DNA of 50,765 nt, taken from contig CASEEU010000047.1 in the NCBI GenBank assembly GCA_949287075.1, positions 1 to 50,765 on the forward strand, given 5' to 3'. A model generated the notes under the pieces. The model saw only the letters and a list, made by a program, of their open reading frames with translations. It did no database searches and had not been told where the DNA came from. Origin of the DNA: an uncultured Eubacteriales bacterium (GTDB lineage: Bacteria; Bacillota; Clostridia; TANB77; CAG-508). Position numbers and translations under genes: made by a program. Position 1 is the first letter of the stretch; the number at the start of each line of letters is the position of its first letter. Of the stretch, positions 25,134-35,803 are shown piece by piece.

Positions 25134-25231
25134 GGACGTGTCAAAATGGACAAAAAGTAGACAAAAGGGACAGTACTATTTTAAAGTACTATCCCTTTTG
25201 TCCACTTTTTGTCCATTTTGACACGTCCCTA
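25131..25231. repeat. Long palindromic REP/MITE-like element after tex
   Basis: Arms 25131-25177 and 25185-25231 are 47 bp with two mismatches, plus a mismatched apex. The outer part is GGGACGTGTCAAAATGGAC and its complement. It begins at the tex stop codon and reaches 25231, 3 bp into the stop of the convergent gene. It can act as a strong bidirectional terminator. The same 19-mer occurs as an inverted pair at 38946-38992. Confidence 0.85.
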
Positions 25232-26308
25232 TTGTTCAGGTTTATATTTTTCTTGTATTTTTTGTATTTCATCATAATGATTTCTCAAGATGTCTAAAAA
25301 TAAATCATCTAATTCTGGGTCAAATTGTGTTCCTCTACATCTTTCAAATTCAGAAATGATTGTATTTAAATCTAAAGATTCACGATAAGCTCTTCTAGAG
25401 GCCATAGCATCAAAGCTATCTGCAATGGTTGTGATTCTTGCTAAATATGGAATGTCATTTCCAGCAAGTTTTCCTGGATATCCTGTTCCGTCATATTTTT
25501 CGTGGTGGTGTTCTACGATTGGTAATATATCATCAAATATAGAAGCATTTGATAATATATGTACACCAATATTTGGATGTTGTTTAATTTGAGAATATTC
25601 CTCATTTGTTAATTTTGCTTCTTTTAATAATATACTATCAGGAACACCAATTTTTCCAATGTCATGGAATAAACCACCAATTTCTAAAGTATGTAAATCT
25701 TCATCTGATAAGCCCAGTTTTTTACCGATTAGTACAGAAATAGCAGCAACTCTATCAGAATGTCCTCTTGTATAAACATCTTTGGCTTCAATGGTATAAC
25801 GTAATGTTTTGATAGAATCTAAATATGCTTGTTCTAATTTTTCGTAGGTATCAGATAATTTTGTATTGATTTGTTTTATTTCATTCATTTGTTTAATAGA
25901 CTTAATGCCAGATTCTATTAATAAAAGTAATTGATCAAATTTGTCACTTTTTTCGCAATATCCTTGAATATCTAATCTTCTAATAGTTTCTAGAGGAGGC
26001 GCTAAATCTTTATGTCCTGTTAATAATAAAATATATAAATCTTTATTGAATTTTCTGATTTCTTCAACTACTTGATCTCCATGAAAAGGTGTCATGATAA
26101 AATCTAAAACCATTAAATCAAAATGTTCTTCTTTTACAAGTTGAATAGCTTGTCGTGGATCTGTAACACCAGTAAAATCATATCCAGAACGTTTTAAAAA
26201 TATCGATAAAGAATCTACAATACCTTCTTCATCATCTACAGCAATAATTCGATATGTATTATTTTCTACATTTTCCGTATTTTCTATGCCATGTAAATGT
26301 GTTCTCAT
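25229..26308 (-). CDS. Response regulator with HD-GYP phosphodiesterase domain, 359 aa
   Basis: Receiver domain (about 18-140) with acidic pocket DDEE and phospho-acceptor Asp69 in LMVLDFIM, then a helical linker and an HD-GYP domain (about 165-355). The metal-binding HD is His215-Asp216 in FHDIGKIG, with HHHEKYDGTGYPG carrying the GYP triad (276-278). The HD-GYP family hydrolyses c-di-GMP, so this is a predicted phosphorylation-controlled c-di-GMP phosphodiesterase. AAGGAGG precedes ATG 26308; the frame extends further without a ribosome site. It follows the histidine kinase gene and is probably its partner, but has its own promoter. Confidence 0.92.
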   Translation of the reverse strand: MRTHLHGIENTENVENNTYRIIAVDDEEGIVDSLSIFLKRSGYDFTGVTDPRQAIQLVKEEHFDLMVLDFIMTPFHGDQVVEEIRKFNKDLYILLLTGHKDLAPPLETIRRLDIQGYCEKSDKFDQLLLLIESGIKSIKQMNEIKQINTKLSDTYEKLEQAYLDSIKTLRYTIEAKDVYTRGHSDRVAAISVLIGKKLGLSDEDLHTLEIGGLFHDIGKIGVPDSILLKEAKLTNEEYSQIKQHPNIGVHILSNASIFDDILPIVEHHHEKYDGTGYPGKLAGNDIPYLARITTIADSFDAMASRRAYRESLDLNTIISEFERCRGTQFDPELDDLFLDILRNHYDEIQKIQEKYKPEQ

Positions 26309-26339
26309 AATATCCTCCTTTAAAATTAAGCTTTGAATT

Positions 26340-26368
26340 ATTATATTCATAAAAAAAATAAAAATCAA
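26340..26368 (-). promoter_or_regulatory. Promoter of the HD-GYP regulator
   Basis: Minus strand TTGATT (26368-26363), 17-bp spacer, TATAAT (26345-26340): the same hexamers and spacing as the NRPS promoter. An inverted repeat AAAAATCAAG (26360-26369) / CTTGATTTTT (26399-26408) overlaps its -35 box. Confidence 0.65.
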
Positions 26369-26488
26369 GCATTTTACATGATTTTATGTGTAAAAAAACT
26401 TGATTTTTGTCGTTATTTATCCCATGTGATTTCTTGTAAAATTTTAAAAATCTAATTAAAAATATAACTATACAAATTATCTATCCAA

Positions 26489-26525
26489 ATTAAAACAAGA
26501 TATTTTATCAAAATATCTTGTTTTA
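26489..26525 (-). terminator. Hairpin after the histidine kinase gene
   Basis: A perfect ~16-bp stem, TTAAAACAAGATATTTT (26490-26506) with its complement ending at 26525, 13 nt after the kinase stop. It would end or attenuate the NRPS-kinase transcript before the HD-GYP gene. Confidence 0.6.
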
Positions 26526-26537
26526 ATAAATAGAATG

Positions 26538-28349
26538 TTATAGTGGCAATATAATTGTAAAAGTAGTTCCTTTTCCCTCTTCAGATGTAAAAGTAATATC
26601 TCCATTGAAGTGAGCTTTAATGGTAGAATAAGACATATATAATCCTAAACCAGTACCATTTTTTCCTTTTGTCGTAATCATCTCTTTAAACAATTTATCT
26701 TGTACTTTTTTAGGTATTCCATTAGCATAATCTTTTACATGAATTAGAACATAATTTTCTTTCATTTCTAATATTAATTCAATATTTTTATTTTTTTGAC
26801 CATTATATGCTTGAATAGCATTTGAAATCATATTATTGATAACCTGAACTAGACTATTAATATCTCCATTGATAACAGTATTTTCATCTGTTTTCATAGA
26901 AATATTTAAATAAATAATCGCATTTTTTAATTCATGTTTCATTAAAATATCGACACGTTTTACCAATTCATCAAGTGTAAAATGTACAGAATCTGTTTCA
27001 GACAAAGTGACAGCTTGTCCTTTAACAGCAGTAATAATATCTGACATATATTCTGTATGTGTTTTGATTTTATCTATCCAAGAAAACATATCTTTTGCAA
27101 TATCATGATGATCTTGATGTGTTACTCTTGGATCTTCAATAGAAGCATCATATTCTGTTACTAAATCATGTAGTCCTTCTGCTGCACCAGAAATAGACAT
27201 GATAGGTGTTTTTAGGTTGTGAGCAATTCCACCAATTAATTGCCCAAGTGAAGCTAGACGTTCTCTCTCCATTAAAGTTTCTTGGTTATCATTAATAATT
27301 TTTAAATCGTGAATATGTTGAGAAATATCTTTAAACAGAATGAGTGCACCAAGAATAGAACCATGAGATTCAATCCCAGATATTTCTATATTAAAATATT
27401 TATCTATATCTGGTATTTCTAATTGTATGGAAAATGTTTTACTAGTTGTTTGAGATTTTTTAAGGTATTCTTTAAAAAGATCATTATCTATTTTAAAATT
27501 AGTGTTATTTCCAAACAAAGAGAAAAATTCTTTACCTCTTAATTTGCTATCAGATAATTTAACCATATTTAGAAAAGTTTTATTAAAATCGATGATGGTA
27601 TTATTTTCATCTAATACAATATATCCATCAGACATTCTATCGACAACGGTTTGTAAAGCAATTGGTGTTACATTTAAAAAGTTAAATTTCAAAATAGCAA
27701 TTGAAAAGAATACAACTGTTGTTGTAAAAGATATTGGTGTTATATAAATACTCATTTCTACACCGAACAATCCAATAATATTGATAACTAAAGGAAAAAT
27801 AACTCCTAAAATTAATAGTACAGATTGTTTTGAAAAGAATCCAGTATTTTTAATAGAATATCTAATTAAATAAAATACGCCAACAAAGATTAAAGCATAA
27901 GTGTATATAGAATGTATAGGAAAATATGGTCCAAAAACTGTTTCTGAGTTTAGAACAGCATATTTTATGTAGAACAAATGATGAAAATCATTTGTCCACA
28001 AAATGAATAATGTTAAAATGGGTATAATAAATAATAGTAAGTATTTCTTCTTATAATGGATTTTTGTTTTTGCAAATGTTAAACCAAAGAATAGGAAAGC
28101 AATTGGCAAAAAACAAGTTCCTACATATACAATATAATCAAAGTAAATTGGCTCAATGTCATAAAATCTAGGAATGATGATTGATAACATTTGTCCAATA
28201 CAACAAATTAAAAGACAAATAATAATTGAAATGAAGCACCAATTAATTTGTTTTTTCTTTTTTACTTTTACATTGATAAATAACAATGTAAATAACAATA
28301 AAGTAGATATTAATAAAGCAACTAAAGCGGCATTACCAACTAATACCAT
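26538..28349 (-). CDS. 7TM-PAS sensor histidine kinase, 603 aa
   Basis: Membrane sensor: seven or eight N-terminal helices (about 4-222) in the arrangement of the 7TM histidine-kinase input domain, then a PAS domain (about 230-345, VVDRMSDGYIVLDENNTIID). A coiled linker leads to the H-box ASLGQLIGGIAHNLKTPIMS with phospho-acceptor His377. The catalytic domain has N-box INNMISNAIQAY, KDYANGIPK and GTGLGLYMS. The start lies 4 nt after the NRPS stop, with AGGAGG in the junction, so the two are very probably translated from one mRNA. The ligand is unknown; the NRPS product is a natural hypothesis. Confidence 0.93.
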   Translation of the reverse strand: MVLVGNAALVALLISTLLLFTLLFINVKVKKKKQINWCFISIIICLLICCIGQMLSIIIPRFYDIEPIYFDYIVYVGTCFLPIAFLFFGLTFAKTKIHYKKKYLLLFIIPILTLFILWTNDFHHLFYIKYAVLNSETVFGPYFPIHSIYTYALIFVGVFYLIRYSIKNTGFFSKQSVLLILGVIFPLVINIIGLFGVEMSIYITPISFTTTVVFFSIAILKFNFLNVTPIALQTVVDRMSDGYIVLDENNTIIDFNKTFLNMVKLSDSKLRGKEFFSLFGNNTNFKIDNDLFKEYLKKSQTTSKTFSIQLEIPDIDKYFNIEISGIESHGSILGALILFKDISQHIHDLKIINDNQETLMERERLASLGQLIGGIAHNLKTPIMSISGAAEGLHDLVTEYDASIEDPRVTHQDHHDIAKDMFSWIDKIKTHTEYMSDIITAVKGQAVTLSETDSVHFTLDELVKRVDILMKHELKNAIIYLNISMKTDENTVINGDINSLVQVINNMISNAIQAYNGQKNKNIELILEMKENYVLIHVKDYANGIPKKVQDKLFKEMITTKGKNGTGLGLYMSYSTIKAHFNGDITFTSEEGKGTTFTIILPL

Positions 28350-28353
28350 AATA

Positions 28354-31300
28354 TTAACCTCCTATAAGCCCAAGTGTTTTTAAATAATCTAAATATTTAA
28401 ACAAATATGTTTTATCGATTGAACACCATTTAAAAGACAACTTGGTCAAAAATTCATTTGTAAAATCATTATTTAATATGACATTTGAATCATATATTAA
28501 TTTTTTATTTGTGTCAAAATCATTAATAATTCCAGATAAATCATTTTCATTATTGGCTAATGTTTGATTTACCTTTTCGATAAATTGATTTTCAGGTAAA
28601 ACATCAATATCAATTCCATATTGCTTGAAAATAGAAATCATTTTTTCCATAGGAATGTGATTACTATTATATACATGTAATACTGTATATGGATGCTTAT
28701 ATTTTACAATTCTAACAATAGCATCTGCTACATAATCGACAGGTGTAAATTCACAATAACCATCTAATAGATAATCTGGTATAGCACCTAGTTTAATAAA
28801 TGTGATAATCCTATTCAAAAAGGCATTTTCTGAAATATTAATTTGGAATTTACCATCAGAATATCGATTGGTGATATTGCCTAATCGAATAATGGTGCCT
28901 TGCAGTTTTTTCTTTTGAATCGCTTCCAAAATACATTTTTCAGCCATAAATTTTGTATATACATATATATTTGAAATATCTTGTTTAATATATAGATTAG
29001 ATTCTCTAAATGTCGTTTTTTCTTCCACAGAAGAACCAGAAAAACTACCTTCTGAAAAGACATTACCAGAAACACTTAATGTTGATAAGTGATATAGAGG
29101 AATCTGTAAATTACTACAAAAATCAATAATATTATTAACACCATTGATATTAATTTTATCAAATTCAGTTGATTTTCCATAATGTTTGACAATAGCTGCA
29201 CTATTAATGACACAATAAAGATTTTTAGTTAATTTTTGAAAATCCTCATCAGCAATTCCTAAATTTTTAAGAGTAATATCTCCACGTACCATTTTAATAC
29301 GAGAGCCAATCAAATTATTATATTTGTTTCCAAAATAGAATTGCATAATTTTATATAATCTATCTATATAAGAAACATTATTTTTATTACGGACTAAACA
29401 ATAAATGGTTGCATCTGTCATATTTAATAGTTTTTCTAAAATGTGAATACCAACAAAACCTGTCACACCAGTTAAAAGTACATTTTTAATAGTGGTTTCT
29501 TTAAATGTCTTTAAAATTGGTAGTGTATTTATTTTTAGAACTTCATCTATTTTAGAATAATCATATGATTTGATAGCTAATTTTGTTTTATCATCATCAT
29601 GAATACCAATCTTTTCTGATAATTTCTTTATTGTAGAATGTGAGAATATGTCAGAATAAGAGATATCTAGTCCTTGTTTAAAAGCTTGAATTTGTAATTT
29701 AATTGCAATTAATGAATCTCCACCTAATTCAAAGAAATCATCATTAATTCCTATTTTATCAATATTTAATAAATCTTTCCATAAGTCAACTAGTTTTTTC
29801 TCAAAATCATTTCTAGGTGCTTCATAATTTGTATTTTCTTTCACTTTTATAGATGCCAAATATTTTTTATCAATTTTTCCATTGGCTGTTAAAACAAATT
29901 TTTCTAATTGTACAAAATGATTTGGAATACTATATAAAGGTAATTTCATAGATAAGAAATTACGTAAATCATTTATAATAATCTTATTTTCAGCTGTAAA
30001 ATAAGCAACTAAAGATTTTGTATTTTTGTTTTCCTTTACTAAAACAATACATTTTGTAATAGATGGATAGTTTAAAATACAATTTGATATTTCACTTAAT
30101 TCGATTCTGTGTCCATTTATTTTAATTTGATTATCATCTCTTCCGATAAAAGAAATATTGCCATCAGGTAATCGTTTTACAACATCACCAGTTGTATACA
30201 TAATTTCATCTTCATGGAAAGGAGATGGTATATATTTTTCTTTCGTTAATGTTTTTTTATTTAAGTATCCTTTTGAAACATTGTCACCAGCAATGTATAA
30301 AGTTCCGGGAATACCATTTGGTACTAAATTTAAGTCCTTATCTAATATATAGCCATATAAATTATATAAAGGTTTTCCAATAGGAATAATATTATATTTT
30401 TTACAATTTGAAGGTGTCACTTGGAAAGCAGTTGAACAGATGGTGGTTTCTGTTGGACCATATCCATTAACAATTTTCATAGAAGGATTTAACTCAAAAT
30501 ATTTTTGTATGATAGATGTCTTAATTGGTTCAACACCAATTAATATTTTTTCTAAATGTGCTTTTTTAGTACTTTGAGATAAGATAACATATACTTCATT
30601 TAAAATATTTGGAGGAAGATATGCCATCGTAATTTTTTCTTCTATTAATGTGCTACAAAAATCAAATATATCTTCAATGGTTTCATATTTATATAAATAA
30701 AGAGTAGCACCATTTAATAATGTAAAGAAGAATTCCCATATACTTACATCAAAAGCAATGCTTGTACTTGCTAAACAAATATCACTTGTACTAACAGAAT
30801 CACCATACAACTTGTTAAAGCAGTGAATAAAATTATTTAAGTTTTTGTTCATCACAATAACACCTTTAGGATTTCCCGTAGTTCCAGAGGTGTAAATACT
30901 ATAGATAGGATCTTCAGGTAATGTATAAATAGAAATATCAGTATTTGGATATGTATTTAAGTCAATATGATTCATATGTACAGTTTGTACTGGTAAATCT
31001 AAAGTATAGGCATCTGTGATTAATAATGCTGCCTTAGAATCTTCTAAAATATAGCGGATTCTATCTTCTGGAAAACTTTTGGAAATTGGCAAGTAAACAG
31101 CACCACATTTCATGATAGATAACATGGCAATAATTAAGTTTGCAGAACGATTCAATAAAGTTGCAACATAATCACCTTTTTGAATACCTTTTTTTACTAA
31201 AAAGTTACTAAATTGATATACTTTATCTTTTAGTTGTTTATAAGTCAAGGTGTTTCCGTTATCATTAAGAGCAATCGCATTTGGGTGTTTTCTTTCTTGT

Positions 31301-34300
31301 TCTTCAAATAATTCTATTATACTTGTATTTTTAGAATATTCCAATGATTGATTGTAGCAAGTTTTTAATAAGGCATCCTTTTCTTCATCAGATAACATAG
31401 ATATATCAGAGATTTTTATATCAATATTATCAGTAACATTATACAATATTTGGATATAATATTTTAATAAATCTTGCATGAATGTTTCATTAAATAATTT
31501 AGTTGAATATTCTAAATTCAATCTATAAAAGTTTTTTTCAGGTGTAATCTCTAACATAAAGTCAAATTTTGATGTTTTGGTATTTGGTGTATAAATATCT
31601 GTTTCTAAATTTTCAAAATTAAGTTCTATTTTCTCCTCATTTTGGAAAACAAACATGGTATCAAATAATAGATTTCTTGACAAATCTCTAGGAATGTCTA
31701 AATCCTCAACCAATTTATCAAAAGGATATGCTTGATGTTCTAAATCTTCTAAACAATGTTTGGTTATCTCATGGACAAATTCTTTAAAAGATTTTGTTGC
31801 ATCAATCGTATTTTTTAAGGCCAAAGTATTCACAAACATACCTAGTGTACGACTAAATTCCTTGACAGTCCTATTGGCTACAGGTGTTCCTACAATGATT
31901 TCATTTTGATTTGTATATTTATATAAAAGAATATAATATATACATAGCATAAATATATAAGGTGTTGTGTTTAGTTCACTGCATAAGTTTGATATTTTAT
32001 TAATATCTGAAATATAACTTTGTACACTATTACCTATATTTGAATAGGTAGAAGGTCTTGAATAAGTGGTTGGCATATTAAGAACAGGTATATCAGAAGA
32101 AAATTTGGCATTCCAATAGTCTTTATCAGATTGATAAAGTTTGCTATTAAAATAATTTTCTTCATATACAGTATAATCTTTATAATCAAAATCAGCTATG
32201 GTAATTTCTTTTCCATTATATAAGTTGCAAAGTTCGTCTGTAAAAGTGGCAATAGAAATTCCATCACAAATAATATGGTGAAAATCTGTAAATAAGACAG
32301 CTTTACCATTATCAAATTTTACTAATTGAACTCTAAATAATGGTGCTACTTGTAAATCAAAAGGTTTTAAAAATTCATTAAATAGAGTATCTAAATGAAC
32401 ATATTCATCTTCTAGAACTTCAAGTTTCATCTTATAATTTGGTAATATTTTTTGTTTAACATCATCATCTTCAATAACAAAATAAGTTCTTAAAGCATCA
32501 TGAGATGCAATTAATTGATTAATAGATGTTTCTAATTTCTTTATATTTGGTACGGCATCAAAAAGAATACCTCCAGGTGTATTATACATAAAAGAAGATG
32601 GATCTTTTTGAACAGTATAAAAAATTCTTTTTTGTGCAGATGTTAAAGGATAAGCGTCAGAAACTTTTGCTTTAGATACAGGAATAGATATATTTTCAGA
32701 AGAACGAGCTTCTATATAATGACTTAGAGAAGCAATGGTTGGGTAAGAGAAAATATCCTTTATTCCTAGATTGATATCAAAATCAGAACTTAATTTTGTA
32801 ATAATTTTGATAGCAATTAAAGAGTCTCCACCTAATTCAAAAAAATTACTATCAATACTTATATTTTCAACACTCAAAAATTCTTCAAAAACAGAAGCTA
32901 ATGTTTTTTCTAAATCTGTTTTTGGAGCTATATAGATATCATCTACTACAATTTCTGGTAATTTTTTTGTAGATATTTTACCATTAACAGTTAATGGTAA
33001 TGATTCCATAAATACAATATGGCTAGGAATCATATAATGTGGTAAACGTTTAGCCAGTGCGTTTTTGATTTCAGAAGCGTCTTCTTTTGAAGAAACAAGA
33101 AAACTACAAATGGTATCAATATTATGAATTTTTCTCACAATTGTTACACTGTTATGAACATCAGGTAAAGTTTTAATCGCATTGTTGATTTCTTCTAATT
33201 CAATTCTTAATCCTCTAATTTTGATTTGAAAATCATTTCTACCAATATATACAATATTCCCATTGGCATTCCATTTTGCTAAATCTCCTGTTTTATATAA
33301 AAGGCCTTTTCCGAAAGGATTTTTAACAAATTTTTTGTTGGTTAATTCTGGATTATTAATATACCCTAGAGAAACACCATCACCAGCGATACATAATTCA
33401 CCAACAATATCAATAGGACATAGATTTAGGTCTTCATCACAAATATAAACTTGTACATTAGGAAGAGGTTTTCCTAAATTAATATCTTGAGAATTGGTAA
33501 TATATTTGCAAGTACAACAAGAAGTTGTTTCACTTGGACCATATCCATTATATATTTTTGCTTTTGTAAACTGTGAAACTTTATCAAAAAATTTAGGATC
33601 TAGAACTTCTCCACCTAATTGAATTGCTTTTAAGTGTTTTAGACAACTAGATGTGGTAGAATTTGAAAGTAGCAAGTCCATTTTAGAAGAGGTAATTAGC
33701 ATAAATTCACAGTTTTCTTTGTGAATTAATTTACTCATTGGAATTGGATTTTTAGATTGTTCTTCATTGGCTAATATTAATTTTTTACCAGATAATAAGG
33801 CAATCCAAATTTCAGCTGCAAACATATCAAATGCAACAGAACAAATACTTAAAAAATTAGAAAGTGTATCTGTATGCATAGAAAATTTGTAACCATTTAC
33901 TAAATTAATCATGCTAAATCTTTTAATTAAAACACCTTTTGGTAATCCAGTTGAACCAGAAGTATATACGACAGATAAAGAATCCGTAGGTTTATCTTGT
34001 ATAGGAAGTTCTTTGCCAGATAGCTCTTCCCAATTCAATGTATCCAAATATATGGTGTTTGCAAAATCTATATAATTAACATCATAGGCTGTAAGCAATA
34101 AAGGAGATTTTGCATTTGTAAGCATATATTGAATTCTGTCATTAGGTAAATCTTTTTCAATTAACATATATGCCATATTAGCTTTTAATATAGCTAACAT
34201 AGAAATAATTGTGTTGGCAGAACGATTTAGCATAATACCTATCACACTATTTCTAGGCAAATTTAAAGATAATAGATAATTGGCTAATTTGTTAGACAAT

Positions 34301-35766
34301 ATATCTAATTCTTTGTAAGTATAGTTTTCATTTTCAAAAATCAATGCTAAAGAAGAAGCATTTTTTGCTACCTGTTTTTGGAATACCTGTAAAATACTTT
34401 CATTTTTATCATATGCTAAATCTGTATGGTTAAAATCATTTAACATCAACTGTTTTTCTTCTTTATCTGTAATTTCAATATTTGATAAAGAAATTTCAGG
34501 ATTTTTCAATACAAAATCTATCATAGATAAAATACGAGAATGGATATGAGAAATTTCTTCTTCCTCAAATTTATTGATTTGATAATCATAAAAAATATCT
34601 AAAGTTCCGGTATTATCCATATCATAAAAATGAACTTCTAAGGAATCCAAAGTATGACCACTTTCCATCCATTTTGAAGAGTAATGTACATCAGAAGAAT
34701 TACTTTCATCTCTTGCATTTTGATAAGAAAGTACTAAATCATAAGGACTTTCTGTAAGATTATGTTTTTTCTTAATATATTTTAGTAGTTTGTCATAAGG
34801 ATATTTTTGATGTTTAAAGATAGACATTTGCATACCAGCTACTGTTTTTAAAAATTCAAAAAAAGGTTGTGTTTTATCAATATCTATTTTAAATGGAATG
34901 GTACTAATAAACATACCAGATGTATGTTTTTCCTTTACACCACTTCTGTTTAAAACAGGTGTACCAATAATAGGAGAAGTGGCGTGATTTATTTTAGATA
35001 AATATAAAGAATAAATTGCCATAAAAAATGTATAAATAGAACAATTTGAAGTTTTACATAAATCTAAAATCTTTGTATATATATCATTAGACAATTGAAA
35101 TATTTTTCTCTTTGCTCTTGTATCTAATTCATGTTTATTTTTATTTGAAATATAACAAACATCAAAATCTTTTTCAAAAAGTGTATGCCAAAATGCTTCA
35201 TCTTTTTGATAACGAGAGGAAGACATATAATTTTCTTGTGAATGAATATAATCAATGTAAGAAGGGAAATTCGAATTATCTATTTTCTCATTTTTTAGAA
35301 GTGAAGAATAAAAGCCCATAACTTCATTGATTAATAAACTCATATTCCATGCGTCAGCGATTAGATGATGTAAAGTGGCATTAAATCCACCTGTACCATC
35401 TGGCAATTGGAACATGGTAAAAGAAAATAGAAAAGAATGAAAAAGAACAAATGGTTTTTCTACAATTTTTTTATTAAATTCAGTTACTTCATCTAAGTCT
35501 TTTAAAGAAACCAAATCAATAGATATATCAGAAAAATCTTCTATATATTGATAAGGTGTACCATTTATCAATTTCAATTTGAAATGTAAAGAATCATTTT
35601 TTTGTGCATACAAACTTAAGGCTTTTCCTAAAAGTGCAAAATTAACTTTATCTTTAATCAATACGTAACCACCGATATTGTTAAGATTTGAATTGCTAAA
35701 AAATACTTCTGTATCCCAAATATTCTTTTGTGAACTCGTTAATTCATAAATATTATTCTCTAACAT
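28354..35766 (-). CDS. Two-module NRPS with terminal thioester reductase, 2470 aa
   Basis: Domain order from the chosen start: C1 (about 1-430, HHLIADAWN near 134), A1 (about 460-940, YTSGSTGLPKG near 602, GYGPSETT), PCP1 (GGDSLIAI near 977), C2 (about 1040-1460, HHIICDGIS near 1165), A2 (about 1490-1970, YTSGTTGNPKG near 1625, GYGPTETT), PCP2 (GGDSLIAI near 2013), and a reductase (about 2095-2470, TGVTGFVG near 2103 and YVYTKFMAEK near 2273). All core motifs are intact and there is no thioesterase. The dipeptidyl thioester should be released reductively as an aldehyde. C1 is at the N-terminus, so it may acylate the first residue. ATG 35766 follows GGAGG; the frame is open to 35832 without a site. 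Substrates are not predicted. Confidence 0.95.
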   Translation of the reverse strand: MLENNIYELTSSQKNIWDTEVFFSNSNLNNIGGYVLIKDKVNFALLGKALSLYAQKNDSLHFKLKLINGTPYQYIEDFSDISIDLVSLKDLDEVTEFNKKIVEKPFVLFHSFLFSFTMFQLPDGTGGFNATLHHLIADAWNMSLLINEVMGFYSSLLKNEKIDNSNFPSYIDYIHSQENYMSSSRYQKDEAFWHTLFEKDFDVCYISNKNKHELDTRAKRKIFQLSNDIYTKILDLCKTSNCSIYTFFMAIYSLYLSKINHATSPIIGTPVLNRSGVKEKHTSGMFISTIPFKIDIDKTQPFFEFLKTVAGMQMSIFKHQKYPYDKLLKYIKKKHNLTESPYDLVLSYQNARDESNSSDVHYSSKWMESGHTLDSLEVHFYDMDNTGTLDIFYDYQINKFEEEEISHIHSRILSMIDFVLKNPEISLSNIEITDKEEKQLMLNDFNHTDLAYDKNESILQVFQKQVAKNASSLALIFENENYTYKELDILSNKLANYLLSLNLPRNSVIGIMLNRSANTIISMLAILKANMAYMLIEKDLPNDRIQYMLTNAKSPLLLTAYDVNYIDFANTIYLDTLNWEELSGKELPIQDKPTDSLSVVYTSGSTGLPKGVLIKRFSMINLVNGYKFSMHTDTLSNFLSICSVAFDMFAAEIWIALLSGKKLILANEEQSKNPIPMSKLIHKENCEFMLITSSKMDLLLSNSTTSSCLKHLKAIQLGGEVLDPKFFDKVSQFTKAKIYNGYGPSETTSCCTCKYITNSQDINLGKPLPNVQVYICDEDLNLCPIDIVGELCIAGDGVSLGYINNPELTNKKFVKNPFGKGLLYKTGDLAKWNANGNIVYIGRNDFQIKIRGLRIELEEINNAIKTLPDVHNSVTIVRKIHNIDTICSFLVSSKEDASEIKNALAKRLPHYMIPSHIVFMESLPLTVNGKISTKKLPEIVVDDIYIAPKTDLEKTLASVFEEFLSVENISIDSNFFELGGDSLIAIKIITKLSSDFDINLGIKDIFSYPTIASLSHYIEARSSENISIPVSKAKVSDAYPLTSAQKRIFYTVQKDPSSFMYNTPGGILFDAVPNIKKLETSINQLIASHDALRTYFVIEDDDVKQKILPNYKMKLEVLEDEYVHLDTLFNEFLKPFDLQVAPLFRVQLVKFDNGKAVLFTDFHHIICDGISIATFTDELCNLYNGKEITIADFDYKDYTVYEENYFNSKLYQSDKDYWNAKFSSDIPVLNMPTTYSRPSTYSNIGNSVQSYISDINKISNLCSELNTTPYIFMLCIYYILLYKYTNQNEIIVGTPVANRTVKEFSRTLGMFVNTLALKNTIDATKSFKEFVHEITKHCLEDLEHQAYPFDKLVEDLDIPRDLSRNLLFDTMFVFQNEEKIELNFENLETDIYTPNTKTSKFDFMLEITPEKNFYRLNLEYSTKLFNETFMQDLLKYYIQILYNVTDNIDIKISDISMLSDEEKDALLKTCYNQSLEYSKNTSIIELFEEQERKHPNAIALNDNGNTLTYKQLKDKVYQFSNFLVKKGIQKGDYVATLLNRSANLIIAMLSIMKCGAVYLPISKSFPEDRIRYILEDSKAALLITDAYTLDLPVQTVHMNHIDLNTYPNTDISIYTLPEDPIYSIYTSGTTGNPKGVIVMNKNLNNFIHCFNKLYGDSVSTSDICLASTSIAFDVSIWEFFFTLLNGATLYLYKYETIEDIFDFCSTLIEEKITMAYLPPNILNEVYVILSQSTKKAHLEKILIGVEPIKTSIIQKYFELNPSMKIVNGYGPTETTICSTAFQVTPSNCKKYNIIPIGKPLYNLYGYILDKDLNLVPNGIPGTLYIAGDNVSKGYLNKKTLTKEKYIPSPFHEDEIMYTTGDVVKRLPDGNISFIGRDDNQIKINGHRIELSEISNCILNYPSITKCIVLVKENKNTKSLVAYFTAENKIIINDLRNFLSMKLPLYSIPNHFVQLEKFVLTANGKIDKKYLASIKVKENTNYEAPRNDFEKKLVDLWKDLLNIDKIGINDDFFELGGDSLIAIKLQIQAFKQGLDISYSDIFSHSTIKKLSEKIGIHDDDKTKLAIKSYDYSKIDEVLKINTLPILKTFKETTIKNVLLTGVTGFVGIHILEKLLNMTDATIYCLVRNKNNVSYIDRLYKIMQFYFGNKYNNLIGSRIKMVRGDITLKNLGIADEDFQKLTKNLYCVINSAAIVKHYGKSTEFDKININGVNNIIDFCSNLQIPLYHLSTLSVSGNVFSEGSFSGSSVEEKTTFRESNLYIKQDISNIYVYTKFMAEKCILEAIQKKKLQGTIIRLGNITNRYSDGKFQINISENAFLNRIITFIKLGAIPDYLLDGYCEFTPVDYVADAIVRIVKYKHPYTVLHVYNSNHIPMEKMISIFKQYGIDIDVLPENQFIEKVNQTLANNENDLSGIINDFDTNKKLIYDSNVILNNDFTNEFLTKLSFKWCSIDKTYLFKYLDYLKTLGLIGG

Positions 35767-35803
35767 TTTGTCCTCCATGATTTTAATACATTCATCTTGG
35801 ACA

